From assembly GCA_041398745.1 (NCBI GenBank), contig JAWKUB010000007.1, positions 451,907 through 515,906 of the forward strand: DNA of 64,000 bases. The letters are read 5' to 3'. Of the stretch, positions 1 through 9,459 are shown in pieces (position 1 is the stretch's first letter; every line of letters begins with the position of its first letter). The notes beneath the pieces were generated by a model. The model had not been told where the DNA came from. It saw nothing but the letters and a program-made list of their open reading frames with translations, and did not search any database. Source of the stretch: JACKHO01 sp041398745. GTDB lineage: Bacteria > Planctomycetota > Planctomycetia > Planctomycetales > Planctomycetaceae. A program made the translations under genes and the position numbers.

Positions 1-27
1 TTCAACGGTCATTTTTTCGGGTTCCAT
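1..27 (-). CDS. Possible 5' end of a gene cut by the window edge
   Basis: On the minus strand an ATG at 27-25 opens a frame reading MEPEKMTVE up to the window edge. An AAGGA about 12 bases upstream of this ATG could be a ribosome binding site. Only nine codons are visible, so no family can be named. If real, the gene is divergent from the dimethylformamidase-like gene to the right. Confidence 0.3.
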
Positions 28-294
28 GGCGTCTCAATCCTTGCTTCGTTCCGCTGCAGTGATGGATGTGCAAACTGAAACGGGAAATAGTAAGCCACAG
101 ATCATAAAATCTGTCAAGAACGACCCCGGACGATCCGTCGGGAACTTCAAACCCCTGTGACGTACTTTTGCGTCAACTCCGGGTGCTTCCGCTTCGCGGG
201 GCGCACGCCGCCACCCGGAAGTGTTGCTGCGACACCCATTACGCTAAGCTATTCGCTTCCCGCTTCATTCACTCTCGAACGTGTGTGTCGGCAA

Positions 295-1731
295 ATGCAG
301 CAGTTTCGTCACTTTCTGGCAGTCGCCAGTCTGGTTCTGGTTTCTGGATTCACTCATGGCCAGTTACTCGCCGATCAGAAATTGCCTGAGGGATTGTTCA
401 TCCAAGGTTATGCCGGGCGGCTCAGTTATGCTCCTGGCGAAGAGGTCACGCTGCACCTGAACTCCTCAGGGGGGCAATGTTCGCTGACCGTGGAACGTGT
501 GGGGGCGGAGCGGCAACAGGTTCTGGCGCAGGACAGCATTGCGGTGGGAACGCATCCTATTCCTGACCGAGCTTCGTCTCATGGATGCGGTTGGCCGGAG
601 GCGTTTCGGTTTACCATTCCGGACGACTGGACCAGTGGTTACTACGAAGTGAAACTCAGTGTGAGCAACAGCGGTGATGCGACTGCTGACAAGGGGGCGC
701 AAAAAGCTGCGAGTTCCCTCTTCTTTGTGGTCCGTCGTCATAAGAATTCCCAAGCGAAAATTCTGTTGCAGCTTTCGACGAACACGTACAACGCGTACAC
801 GAATTGGGGTGGTCACAGTCTGTACTCCTACCACGACCGCGATGGCATTCAGGGGCACCGCGTATCGTTTGAACGCCCGCTGTCGTCGCAATTCTACAAC
901 TGGGAGTACCCCTTCGTTGTCTGGGCGGAAAAGAATGGCTACGAACTCGACTATGCGGTGAATGCAGACCTGGAATTTCATCCCGAAATCCTGAAGCAGT
1001 ATCCACTCGTCCTCAGCGTGGGGCATGACGAATACTGGTCGTCGCCCATGCGGGACAACTTGGAGAAGTACATTGCCGAAGGAGGCAACGTGGCATTCTT
1101 CAGTGGCAACACCTGTTGCTGGCAGGTGCGGAGCGAAGACGACGGCAAGGCCCTGACGAGTTACAAGCAGTGGTACAATATTGATCCGCAGTACCGCACG
1201 ACCGACCACCGCCTGCTGGCGACAATGTGGGGGCATCATCTGGTGCAGCGACCGGAAAACGAACTGACCGGCGTCGGCTTTTTGTGGGGCGGCTACCACA
1301 AAAGTCATGGGCAATTCATGGACGGCCCCGGCAGCTATGAAGTGCATCGAGCCGATCACTGGGTGTTTACCGGGACCGATCTGAAACGGGGTGATCGTGT
1401 CGGCGGTGAAGAAACCGTCGTTGGCTACGAGTGTGACGGCTGCGAAATTGAATGGCGGGATGGGCTTCCCTTTCCCACCTATAAGGATGGAACGCCCAAG
1501 TCGTTTATCATTCTGGGAACGTGCCCGGCCAAGTGGCATCCCGGAGACTGCTACTGGTACGACCAGTTCCCCACCGACCGCGTGGGCAATTCGGTCATGG
1601 GAATGTACGAACAGGGAGGCACTGTATTTACCGCCGGATCGACCGACTGGGCACATGGACTACGCGGCAAGTCACCAGCTATTGAACAAATCACGAGGAA
1701 CATTCTCGACCGGTTGTCGCGAAGTGAGTAG
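295..1731 (+). CDS. Exported N,N-dimethylformamidase beta-subunit C-terminal-like protein
   Basis: Protein of 478 residues starting at the ATG that opens a clear signal peptide (MQQFRHFLAVASLVLVSGF, cleavage probably near residue 22). The frame is open to 157 but the upstream part is not leader-like, so 295 is preferred. The first ~150 residues look like a beta-sandwich. The remainder resembles the C-terminal domain of the N,N-dimethylformamidase large subunit, a glutamine-amidotransferase-like fold, with stretches such as NTYNAYTNWGGHSLY, SVGHDEYWS and GGNVAFFSGNTCCWQVR. Family members are implicated in amide hydrolysis, but the small subunit is absent, so activity on dimethylformamide should not be assumed. 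It precedes a Tat protein, a symporter and a creatininase-family gene on the same strand, which fits a periplasmic role in handling an amide-type compound (inference). Confidence 0.75.
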   Translation: MQQFRHFLAVASLVLVSGFTHGQLLADQKLPEGLFIQGYAGRLSYAPGEEVTLHLNSSGGQCSLTVERVGAERQQVLAQDSIAVGTHPIPDRASSHGCGWPEAFRFTIPDDWTSGYYEVKLSVSNSGDATADKGAQKAASSLFFVVRRHKNSQAKILLQLSTNTYNAYTNWGGHSLYSYHDRDGIQGHRVSFERPLSSQFYNWEYPFVVWAEKNGYELDYAVNADLEFHPEILKQYPLVLSVGHDEYWSSPMRDNLEKYIAEGGNVAFFSGNTCCWQVRSEDDGKALTSYKQWYNIDPQYRTTDHRLLATMWGHHLVQRPENELTGVGFLWGGYHKSHGQFMDGPGSYEVHRADHWVFTGTDLKRGDRVGGEETVVGYECDGCEIEWRDGLPFPTYKDGTPKSFIILGTCPAKWHPGDCYWYDQFPTDRVGNSVMGMYEQGGTVFTAGSTDWAHGLRGKSPAIEQITRNILDRLSRSE

Positions 1732-1892
1732 TGGATAGTTGGTAGTGGGTAGGAGAGGAAAGCATCTCAGCAGCAACCTTGAGTCTTCTCAACTATCTCA
1801 ACCCCGCAGTCAAAGGAACCTCAGTAGCACACTTGCCATAGCATCCGAATTTCGACTCGTATTTTTTGAACCTGCAACGAGAGACGAACATC

Positions 1893-3167
1893 ATGTACAG
1901 CCGACGTCAGTTTTTGCGATCTGCGGCAGCGACCGCGGTCACCGCACCGTTTGCAACTTCACTCTTCGCGAATGACACTCCGACGCGACGACCTCGCATT
2001 GCATTTCTCGGCACGGTGGTGAAGGAATTGTCGCACGCCCAGCATTTCCTTGACCGGATGACTGCTGGCTACACGTGGGGCGGAACGTGGCAGACGCCGC
2101 GTGTGGAAGTTGCTGGCGTGTATGTCGATCAAATGCAGGCGGGGCCCGACCTTGGTAAACAACGCATCAAGAAGCACGGACTGAAACAGTTCCCGTCCGT
2201 TGCGGAAACGCTCACGCTCGGCGGCGAAAAGCTGGCGGTGGATGGTGTCGTCATTATTGGTGAGCATGGTGACTATCCCCGTAACGAGTTTGGTCAAAAA
2301 CTTTACCCGCGTTATGAGTGGTTCAAAGAGGCGGTCAAGATTTTTGAGGCATCGGGCCGGTGTGTTCCGATTTTCAATGACAAGCATTTGTCCACGTCGT
2401 GGGCCGAGTGCGAGGAAATGGTCGCGGACAGTAAGCGACTGGACTTTCCATTCCTCGCCGGTTCGTCACTCCCGGTGACGTGGCGACATCCCGAGACGGA
2501 AGTTCCGTTGGGGACCAATCTCACAGAGAGCGTGTGCGTGGCGTATGGCGGTGTTGATTCCTATGACTTTCACGCCCTCGAAACAGCCCAGTGCATGTCG
2601 GAGCGCCGCCGTGGTGGTGAAGTTGGAATTCGACGTGTCACAGCCCTCGAAGGTGCGGACGTCTGGGACCACTTAGGCAAATCCGATGCTCGTCGCACGC
2701 ATGACCTCGTGATGGCGGCCCTGAACCGCAGCCACACGCATCCGACGTCGGGAGGGTTTCCAAAGGAGCCAGTCAGTCTCGAGTGGGCGAAAGATCAGCT
2801 CAAGGAGGTCACGGCGTATTTCGTGGAACATCTCGACGGATTCAAGACGACCATTCTGCTGACGGAAATCCGTGATTTCAATTACGCGGGGTATGATGCC
2901 GACTCAGATAACATCATTTCCTGCCAGATGTACCTCCCCATGCCAGGACGTGGGGCGACGACTGCGGACTTCTTTAATCCTCTGACGCGGCACATCGAAG
3001 AGATGATGCTCACCAGTAAAGCTGCCTACCCGGTCGAGCGAACTCTGCTGACCTCTGGTATGGTCATTGGCGGTGTGATGGCGTTGCATACTGGCAAGCC
3101 ATTCGAAACCAATGATATGGCGGTTGTCTACCAGGCCCCCAAGGCGTCGCTGTTCTGGCAGGCTTAG
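1893..3167 (+). CDS. Tat-exported conserved protein of unknown function (Rossmann-like, distant Gfo/Idh/MocA resemblance)
   Basis: Protein of 424 residues with a twin-arginine leader (MYSRRQFLRSAAATAV). The ATG at 1893 is preferred over a TTG at 1866 because it begins exactly at the leader. After the leader, RPRIAFLGTVV looks like the first strand of a Rossmann fold. Later segments (VDGVVIIGEHGDYP, VPIFNDKHLS, FPFLAGSSLPVTWR) and the C-terminal YPVERTLLTSG pattern recall secreted oxidoreductase-like proteins of the Gfo/Idh/MocA group, but no clean dinucleotide glycine motif is visible. I would not assign an enzyme activity. It lies about 160 bases after the dimethylformamidase-like gene and 150 bases before a Na+/solute symporter on the same strand, so joint expression is plausible but unproven. 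Confidence 0.7.
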   Translation: MYSRRQFLRSAAATAVTAPFATSLFANDTPTRRPRIAFLGTVVKELSHAQHFLDRMTAGYTWGGTWQTPRVEVAGVYVDQMQAGPDLGKQRIKKHGLKQFPSVAETLTLGGEKLAVDGVVIIGEHGDYPRNEFGQKLYPRYEWFKEAVKIFEASGRCVPIFNDKHLSTSWAECEEMVADSKRLDFPFLAGSSLPVTWRHPETEVPLGTNLTESVCVAYGGVDSYDFHALETAQCMSERRRGGEVGIRRVTALEGADVWDHLGKSDARRTHDLVMAALNRSHTHPTSGGFPKEPVSLEWAKDQLKEVTAYFVEHLDGFKTTILLTEIRDFNYAGYDADSDNIISCQMYLPMPGRGATTADFFNPLTRHIEEMMLTSKAAYPVERTLLTSGMVIGGVMALHTGKPFETNDMAVVYQAPKASLFWQA

Positions 3168-3317
3168 CGAAACTCGCCCAGACAATTCGTGGTCGAATTC
3201 CTGAGACCATTGTGATCTCGCCGGATTGCCGTCAACCTTCTCCATTAAATGTGTGGGCAGAAGTTTCGCTTCGCACAACATTACTTACTGCAACAACTCA
3301 TCCATCCCTCAGGCAAC

Positions 3318-4832
3318 ATGCATTATCTCGATATCGCCGTCGTCGTTGTTTACATGGGCGTCATCCTGGCGCTGGGCTTTGTGTTCGGCAAGCATCAATC
3401 GCGCGATGAGTTCTTTGTCGCCAGTCGTTCCATGGGATGGCTCACTGTCGGACTAAGCGTCATGGCGACCCTGTTCTCGTCCAACAGCTTTGTCTATTAC
3501 ACCGCGGCGGCACTGGGAGACAGTTTGCGGCTCGGTGCTGCCCTCGTGGCGTTCACCCTCATGACTCCGTTTGTCATGTACATTTTCATTCCTGTTTACG
3601 CCAAGCTCAAAGTCAATTCGGCATACGAGTACCTGGAGAAGAGATTTCATGTCTCCCTGCGAGCACTTGCTGCTGGCCTGTTCGTGCTGCTGCGGATTGG
3701 CTGGATGGCTTCAGCCACCTATGCCGCAGCCGTGGTGGTTTCGAGTATGACGCAATTCAGCGAGACTGCGGTCATCATTACGCTGGGACTGGTCGCGATT
3801 TCTTACACCATGCTGGGCGGACTCCGGGCGGTCATGTGGACCGATGTCATTCAGTTCTTTGTGTTCGCGTTTACCGTCTTTATCACAATTTACCTCATCC
3901 TGAGTCTTACGGGACTTACGGCGGGAAAAGTCATGCAGGACTATGTGACGAATCATGAAGTGACGTACATGGACTGGAAACTGTCAATGACCGAAAAGTA
4001 TGGGACGTGGGCACTGCTGATTGGTTCGTTTCTCGAAGGCCTCTCCGCCTTCGGAGCCGACCAGGTTGCGGTGCAGCGATACCTCTCTGCAAAGTCTGAG
4101 CAGACGTCCAAAATCGGAGCCATGCTGAATTTGGCCGGGATGTGGATTGTCATTCCAGGGCTGCTGTTTGTCGGCATTTGCCTGCACGCCCATTACACGG
4201 CGACACCCGGCGAACTTGGACAAGGGACGCTCGAAGAAATGCTCGCTAACGACGCAAAACTAGCAGACAAAGGAATGTCCACATTCGTCCGGCTGCATTT
4301 CCCGCCGGGATTCGCCGGGCTGTTCATGGCGGCACTACTCGCAGCCATTATGTCCAGTATCGATTCCGGCGTGCACTCGGTGGCCACTGTCATTACCGTG
4401 GACTTTCGTGACCGACTCATGCCGTGGCTGCGACCGAAGACCGATGCTGCCGAGCTGTTCTTCATACGTATTCTCGTCGTTGTCATTGGGATCCTGTCTA
4501 TTGTGCTGGCCTGCTTTGCAGGAAAGTTGGGAAATGTTTTTGAAGTCGCCAAGATTCTGACGGCAGCGTTCGGGGGACCACTCCTGGCGATGTTCCTGCT
4601 GGGATTCTTTTCACGAAGGACAACAAGCCCCGGTGTTTTCACAGGTGTTCTCATTGCAACGCTCGTGACAGGTGCTCTGATTGCCACTCAGAACTGGTTC
4701 GCCATGTGGTACTGGCCGATTGGATTTGGAACCGCCATGATCCTTGGTTACGTTTTCAGCTGTGCCACTCAGGCCAAGCCAACACGTTTCACTTTTTCAG
4801 ATATTCTTCATTCCACGGATTCAACATCATGA
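3318..4832 (+). CDS. Sodium:solute symporter (SSS family)
   Basis: Protein of 504 residues beginning MHYLDIAVVVVYMGVILALG, which starts directly with the first membrane segment. The frame is open further upstream, but the extra 23 residues are polar and not leader-like. About 13 hydrophobic segments follow. The family pattern is clear: DEFFVASRSMGW after the first helix, YTMLGGLRAVMWTDVIQF in the middle and AALLAAIMSSIDSGVHS in the sodium-site region. It should import a small organic solute with Na+ across the inner membrane; the substrate cannot be read from sequence. The stop codon overlaps the start of the next gene (ATGA), so it is translationally coupled to a creatininase-family amidohydrolase, suggesting uptake followed by C-N bond hydrolysis. 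Confidence 0.9.
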   Translation: MHYLDIAVVVVYMGVILALGFVFGKHQSRDEFFVASRSMGWLTVGLSVMATLFSSNSFVYYTAAALGDSLRLGAALVAFTLMTPFVMYIFIPVYAKLKVNSAYEYLEKRFHVSLRALAAGLFVLLRIGWMASATYAAAVVVSSMTQFSETAVIITLGLVAISYTMLGGLRAVMWTDVIQFFVFAFTVFITIYLILSLTGLTAGKVMQDYVTNHEVTYMDWKLSMTEKYGTWALLIGSFLEGLSAFGADQVAVQRYLSAKSEQTSKIGAMLNLAGMWIVIPGLLFVGICLHAHYTATPGELGQGTLEEMLANDAKLADKGMSTFVRLHFPPGFAGLFMAALLAAIMSSIDSGVHSVATVITVDFRDRLMPWLRPKTDAAELFFIRILVVVIGILSIVLACFAGKLGNVFEVAKILTAAFGGPLLAMFLLGFFSRRTTSPGVFTGVLIATLVTGALIATQNWFAMWYWPIGFGTAMILGYVFSCATQAKPTRFTFSDILHSTDSTS

Positions 4833-5605
4833 AATACGCTGAGATGACTTCGCCACAACTTGCGGCGGTCAACCGTGACCAGACTGTTGTCGTCGTTCCC
4901 ATTGCCGCAGTGGAGCAGCACGGTCCGCACATGCCAACAGGGACCGACACGCTCATTTGCACAGCGGTGGCTGAAGGACTGGAAAGTCGACTCGCGTCCC
5001 AAGTGCTGGTCACTCCCACCTTCTGGCTGGGAGCCAGCGCCCATCATTTACGATTCGGGGCCACGCTCGATGCCGACCTGCTCCTGCACATTCAGGCCCT
5101 GGAGAACATTGGTCAATGCCTCCTCGATGACGGATTCATGCGACTGCTGTTTGTGAACGGTCACGGAGGAAATGTTGATCCTCTCAAAGTTGCCCTGCGG
5201 CGACTGCAGGTCCGCCAGCCCGATGCCCTGCTTGTCGGCGGTTCCTACTGGGATGTCGGGCAGCAGGTGATGGAAGAAACTCTGGAAGGAGACCACAAAT
5301 CAGTCGGGCATGCCTGTGAGTTTGAGACCTCACTGATGCTGCACCTGCATCCCCATTTGGTCGACCAAAGTCAGGTTCGCAATGCCGGACCGCTGGTTGC
5401 GGACAGGATCGATAACCTGTTTGTCAGCCGAGACATGCGTCAACGGACGCGGGAAGGCTGCACCGGTTTTCCTGAACTGGCCACTGCAGAGAAAGGGAGT
5501 AAGCTGTTTGAGGGAATTGTGTTACGCTTGCAGGAGACCGTGCAGCGTTTGCTGGCAGAGCCGCTGGGTACGGAGTTTACGGATTGGTTCGCGGCGGATG
5601 CCTAG
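4829..5605 (+). CDS. Creatininase-family amidohydrolase
   Basis: Protein of 258 residues, the normal length for the creatininase/creatinine amidohydrolase family. The metal-binding motifs are present: EQHGPHMPTGTD near residue 30, NGHGGN near 110 and DHKSVGHACEFETS near 155. Family members are cytoplasmic metal-dependent hydrolases acting on cyclic or linear amides, including creatinine and formamide-type intermediates in cofactor synthesis. The ATG overlaps the stop of the upstream symporter by four bases (ATGA). A longer in-frame start exists inside the symporter gene, but the coupled ATG gives the proper N-terminus (MKYAEMTSPQLAA). The coupling suggests that the enzyme acts on the transported solute (inference). 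Confidence 0.88.
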   Translation: MKYAEMTSPQLAAVNRDQTVVVVPIAAVEQHGPHMPTGTDTLICTAVAEGLESRLASQVLVTPTFWLGASAHHLRFGATLDADLLLHIQALENIGQCLLDDGFMRLLFVNGHGGNVDPLKVALRRLQVRQPDALLVGGSYWDVGQQVMEETLEGDHKSVGHACEFETSLMLHLHPHLVDQSQVRNAGPLVADRIDNLFVSRDMRQRTREGCTGFPELATAEKGSKLFEGIVLRLQETVQRLLAEPLGTEFTDWFAADA

Positions 5606-5792
5606 TTGTTTCACATTCATGTGTAAAACTGATTTGAGTGTGACGAATGCGGCGCAGCGAACCGAGAGAATCAACGTATCCCTTGATGTGAAGAGGGCAT
5701 TGGGCTGGTCTCGGACCTTGCAAACCGTTACTCTTTCAGACATCTTGTCGTTCGATTTCCCCTGATCCCACCTCTGGGTTCAGGAATCCAAT

Positions 5793-6923
5793 GTGAAAAC
5801 CGAAACCTCACTTCGAGCAGAACGACTGCTTGTCGCAGCGCGAAGAGAAAATAACTGGAGTCCCAGAGTGGCCATAGGGTCCATTACAGACTCTGTCGGA
5901 CGAACGCCTGGCGAGCGTCCGCTGTTCAGCCGTCGCACCAGTTCGTTGCTTGGCATCCAACTGGTGGGATGCGGTTCGTACGTACCCGATGTTGTTGTCA
6001 CGAACGAAGATTTGAACCGCCAGTACGGCTGTGACGCTAACTGGATTGTGCAACGCACCGGAATTTGCGAGCGTCGACACGCTCCTCCGGGAATGGCGAC
6101 CAGTGACCTCTGCGTCGAAGCCGCTCGCCGCGCCATTGAAGACGCCGGTGTCGATCCCGCCGACATCGATTTGCTTGTTGTCGGCACGTTCACTCCCGAC
6201 CAGCAGTGCCCCTCAACCGCCTGCCTGGTGCAAGACCGCCTGGGACTCGATTGTCCCGCATTTGATACTGTTGCTGCCTGTGCCGGGTTCATGTACGCCA
6301 TGACCACCGCTGCTCAATTTGTTGCTGCCGGTACGGCAAAGCTGGCACTGGTCGTGGGTGCGGACTGCATGAGCCGCATTGTGAATCCTGCTGACCAGAA
6401 AATCTTCCCCCTCTTCGGTGATGGAGCCGGTGCCGTACTGGTCAGCCGAGGATCGGCCGATCAGGGACTTGTCTGCTATCAGCTCGGTGCAGACGGTAGT
6501 GGTGGTCCACTGCTCGATCGTCCCGCCGGTGGAACTCGTACTCCCATTTCAACGACCAATGTTGAAGCGGGCGAACATTACCTGCAAATGGATGGCCGCA
6601 ACGTCTTTAAGTGGGCGGTTCGCATGCTGGTGGACACCATTGAACTGGTGCTCGAAAAGAGTGACCGCTCCGTCCACGACATTTCGTTGTTCCTGCTGCA
6701 TCAGGCCAACATCCGCATTATCAAAGCTGCGGCCGATCAGCTGAACATTCCGGAAGAGAAGCTGTTCGTCAATCTCGACCGCTACGGCAACACCTCGGCG
6801 GGATCGATTCCGCTGGTACTCGACGAAGCTCTCAAGGCGGGTCGAATCGAACGTGGCGACGACCTCCTCATGTGCGGCTTCGGTGCCGGCTTGACCTGGG
6901 GCACAGGCGTCTTCCGCTGGTAA
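5793..6923 (+). CDS. fabH: 3-oxoacyl-ACP synthase III (FabH-type ketosynthase)
   Basis: A KAS III homologue with the full catalytic triad: Cys163 in AACAGF, His303 in LLHQANIRI and Asn333 in YGNTSAGSIP. It would condense an acyl-CoA with malonyl-ACP to start fatty acid synthesis in the cytoplasm. The protein is 376 residues because of an unusual N-terminal extension of about 50 residues before the normal beginning (LLGIQLVGCGSYVP). The GTG start at 5793 has a good AGGA seven bases upstream, which favours the long form; a TTG at 5946 would give a standard-length protein. It stands alone on this strand, with no other fab genes nearby, so it may be a paralogue used for a specialised lipid. Confidence 0.85.
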   Translation: MKTETSLRAERLLVAARRENNWSPRVAIGSITDSVGRTPGERPLFSRRTSSLLGIQLVGCGSYVPDVVVTNEDLNRQYGCDANWIVQRTGICERRHAPPGMATSDLCVEAARRAIEDAGVDPADIDLLVVGTFTPDQQCPSTACLVQDRLGLDCPAFDTVAACAGFMYAMTTAAQFVAAGTAKLALVVGADCMSRIVNPADQKIFPLFGDGAGAVLVSRGSADQGLVCYQLGADGSGGPLLDRPAGGTRTPISTTNVEAGEHYLQMDGRNVFKWAVRMLVDTIELVLEKSDRSVHDISLFLLHQANIRIIKAAADQLNIPEEKLFVNLDRYGNTSAGSIPLVLDEALKAGRIERGDDLLMCGFGAGLTWGTGVFRW

Positions 6924-6948
6924 GCCAGAATCGGGTCTCTGCGATCGG

Positions 6949-6974
6949 GGTGGCACAGACATTCCTGTCTGTGG
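6949..6974 (+). repeat. Dispersed hairpin repeat, copy 1
   Basis: First of five copies in the window of a short element whose core reads AGACATTCCTGTCT on this strand, preceded by GGTGGCAC. The arms AGACA and TGTCT form a small hairpin. It lies between the convergent fabH and panF-like genes. Confidence 0.75.
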
Positions 6975-6998
6975 TTCATGTCATACTCGTCTGAACCG

Positions 6999-8945
6999 CT
7001 ACGCCGTCTTCGCAGCCGGTTCTTCCTTCCCGAAGTACTTCCGGATGATGTCGTCGGGGAGTGGCCGCGTCATGAGCGTCACGGCCAGTGTTGCTACCAG
7101 CGATCCGAACAGGCCAATGAGCACTGGTGAGAGGCCGAAGAGCTCGTAGGGCTTCGCGAAGCTGTGGCCAGGGGTGAACATCCCCCAAATGTGCATGCTT
7201 AGATGAGCACAGAATCCTCCCAACATTCCGGCAATACAGCCTGCGGTATTGGCACGCGGCCAGTAAAGTGTGACGACGACAGGAATGAGGAAGCAGGCGG
7301 CGAGACCGCTGCCGACGTACACAATGATGTCCTGCAGGAACTGTGGAGGATTCACCGCTCCAATGAGTGCAATTCCACCGACGACGACGGTCGTCCAGTA
7401 GCTGAGCCGCTTGACGGTTTTCTCAGAAGCGTCGGGATCGATATTCCGCTGCCAGACATCACGCACCAGCGACGACGACACCACGAGCAGGAAACTGTCG
7501 ACGGTCGACATGACGGCAGCGAACGGTGCGGCGACAAGTAGTCCGGCTAGCCAGCCATGCCCCGCGTTTGTTGTTAACAGAACGGCCATTCGCGGCATGA
7601 CGGAGTCGGCCTCATGGTCGAGTCCCGGCATGAGCACGCGGGCGCAACAGAAAATGATGACCAGCGGAAAATAGATGACCCCAAAGTAGAATGTCACCGT
7701 GAGAATGGCCCGTCGCAGTGTCTGAGAGTCTTTGAACGCCATGAGCCGTACCATGTACTGTGGCTGTCCTGTACCGCTCAGTGCCCACATGAAGAAGAAC
7801 GAAATGGCAATTCCAAACGGCAGAAAGCCACTTTCGCTCGTTTGTGACGGTCCCGGAGCGGTCACATAGTGACCCGGTTCATTGGCGCCAAATTTCGGGG
7901 CGGCTGCGAGTTCAACGTTCTGAATGGTCGCGGAAAAGAACTCGTGGGAATCTCGAATACGGGCCAACTCGTTGGGCGAAGTGACTTCCATGCATTGCAA
8001 TTCGACGACGTTGCTCGACGCATCAGCCACGGCATCGTGCGTTGACCAGAAAATTCGCGGCGGTTCGTCGGTTGACTTGAACCATGCTTCCTTGGGGACG
8101 CTTCCGCCGTTTTCGGGAAGTTGAAGCCGCAGGATTGCGTTCTGCGGCGGCGTCATTTGAGCCAGTTCGCGCGTGGCCGTTCCCAGTCCACCGACCTGGT
8201 AAAGAGCCAGCGGCAGCATAATGAGTACGCCCGCGACCATGACAATTCCCTGCATGACGTCAGTCCACACGACGGCGCGGAATCCACCGTAGGTTGTGTA
8301 CGCAATTACGGCGACGCCGAACAGAATGAGACAAATCTGATATCCCCAGTCAACCGGTCCGTGTTGTGGCGTTAACTGTTTGACCAGCCAACTGTCGGCA
8401 TGGGCATTTCCGAATGACGTCAATGCCGCCGTCGTGTCTTGAAAGATGGGCACATCCCGTAGCAGCGTTTGCAGAATGACACTGCCCGACTTGAACTGCA
8501 CGGACAAATTGAAGGCCATGAAGTAGACAATGAGAACGGTCGCCAGCAGGCCGAATGTCCGACTGCCAAAGCGATCGCGCAGCAAGTCGGGAACCGTAAT
8601 CGCACCCGCGCGGCGGGCCATTTGATTCACCCGTTTCCCGATGAGTCCCATCGTACAAATGGGGACGACCATGTAGCTCGCAATCCACAGGGCCAATACC
8701 CAGCCATGCGTATAGATTTTCGCGGGGAACCCGGTGAATGTTCCTCCCGAGGCGCTGGTCGCCGCAAACGTGAGCGCGAACGCCCACACGCCCAGATTGC
8801 GGCTGCCGAGGAAATACTCGCTCATGAAGCTCTTGCCAGCGAGGGCTTTATTCGCCAGCCAGGCCAGGGCAAACACCGCGAGTGTGTACAGCAGAAAGGT
8901 GACCAGTGCCGCATTCGACCCGACCGCCAGCAATGAATACATCAT
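6999..8945 (-). CDS. panF: Sodium/pantothenate-type solute symporter (PanF-like)
   Basis: A 648-residue membrane protein of the SSS family, longer than typical PanF (about 480) because of a soluble insert around residues 250-360 between membrane segments. Similarity to PanF is visible in SEYFLGSRNLG near residue 45, GKRVNQMARRAGAITVPD near 105, YGGFRAVVWTDVMQGIVM and APFAAVMSTVDSFLLVVSS. The preceding gene encodes a YhdT-like small membrane protein, and the two are coupled by a four-base ATGA overlap, the arrangement known for yhdT-panF in enterobacteria. Pantothenate as substrate is therefore a reasonable but unproven guess; another carboxylate is possible. The start is MMYS; the second ATG could also be used. 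Confidence 0.75.
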   Translation of the reverse strand: MMYSLLAVGSNAALVTFLLYTLAVFALAWLANKALAGKSFMSEYFLGSRNLGVWAFALTFAATSASGGTFTGFPAKIYTHGWVLALWIASYMVVPICTMGLIGKRVNQMARRAGAITVPDLLRDRFGSRTFGLLATVLIVYFMAFNLSVQFKSGSVILQTLLRDVPIFQDTTAALTSFGNAHADSWLVKQLTPQHGPVDWGYQICLILFGVAVIAYTTYGGFRAVVWTDVMQGIVMVAGVLIMLPLALYQVGGLGTATRELAQMTPPQNAILRLQLPENGGSVPKEAWFKSTDEPPRIFWSTHDAVADASSNVVELQCMEVTSPNELARIRDSHEFFSATIQNVELAAAPKFGANEPGHYVTAPGPSQTSESGFLPFGIAISFFFMWALSGTGQPQYMVRLMAFKDSQTLRRAILTVTFYFGVIYFPLVIIFCCARVLMPGLDHEADSVMPRMAVLLTTNAGHGWLAGLLVAAPFAAVMSTVDSFLLVVSSSLVRDVWQRNIDPDASEKTVKRLSYWTTVVVGGIALIGAVNPPQFLQDIIVYVGSGLAACFLIPVVVTLYWPRANTAGCIAGMLGGFCAHLSMHIWGMFTPGHSFAKPYELFGLSPVLIGLFGSLVATLAVTLMTRPLPDDIIRKYFGKEEPAAKTA

Positions 8946-9259
8946 GAATTCGGGCTTTCATTTCCGGCAGCTTCGATTTCTTCCGGCGACAGTCCCAGGT
9001 CATCATCCTTGATGACGAACAGGCACATGAAAATACTGATTGCAGAAGCCGACATCCACGGCAGAGCCACGCCGTAAAACACCCAGCTCGGCATGCCCCA
9101 CACCAGCGGAATTTCTTCGCCGGGAGCAGGTCGATCATACCCGTACAGCACGCTGTACGGCACGACCCAGCAGAGGCACAAGAACCACAACATTAGAATC
9201 AGCAACGCTTCACGCCGCGTATTCAGAAAAACAGGATCATCGCATCGAGGTGGGCTCAT
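8942..9259 (-). CDS. YhdT-like small membrane protein (DUF997)
   Basis: Protein of 105 residues with two hydrophobic segments (LLILMLWFLCLCWVVPYSVL and SASAISIFMCLFVI), matching the size and layout of DUF997/YhdT proteins. These small integral membrane proteins are usually encoded next to an SSS-family symporter and are thought to be an accessory subunit. The ATG at 9259 (MSPPRCDDP) is chosen; the frame is open to 9379 but the extra residues do not look conserved or leader-like. Its stop overlaps the symporter start by four bases. The C-terminus is acidic (DDDLGLSPEEIEAA) and probably cytoplasmic. Confidence 0.75.
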   Translation of the reverse strand: MSPPRCDDPVFLNTRREALLILMLWFLCLCWVVPYSVLYGYDRPAPGEEIPLVWGMPSWVFYGVALPWMSASAISIFMCLFVIKDDDLGLSPEEIEAAGNESPNS

Positions 9260-9459
9260 GCGTTCGATTCTAGAGAACGACGAGACCGGGGGAAAGCGGG
9301 AGGGCGGAACTCGGATTGATGCGTGGTTTGACCTTGTCTGCATGTATTGTTCAAACGCAACCGACCGATCATAGTCCACATTGACTTCGTGCCAATGTTC
9401 TTCAACGAACGTAAGATGGCAAGGGATACAGGATCAGCGCTATTTGAAAGTCCAGGCTC

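Noticed and set aside
466..1656. Minus-strand frame of 396 codons antisense to the dimethylformamidase-like gene
   Set aside because: The plus strand has a signal peptide and family motifs; the antisense frame has neither.
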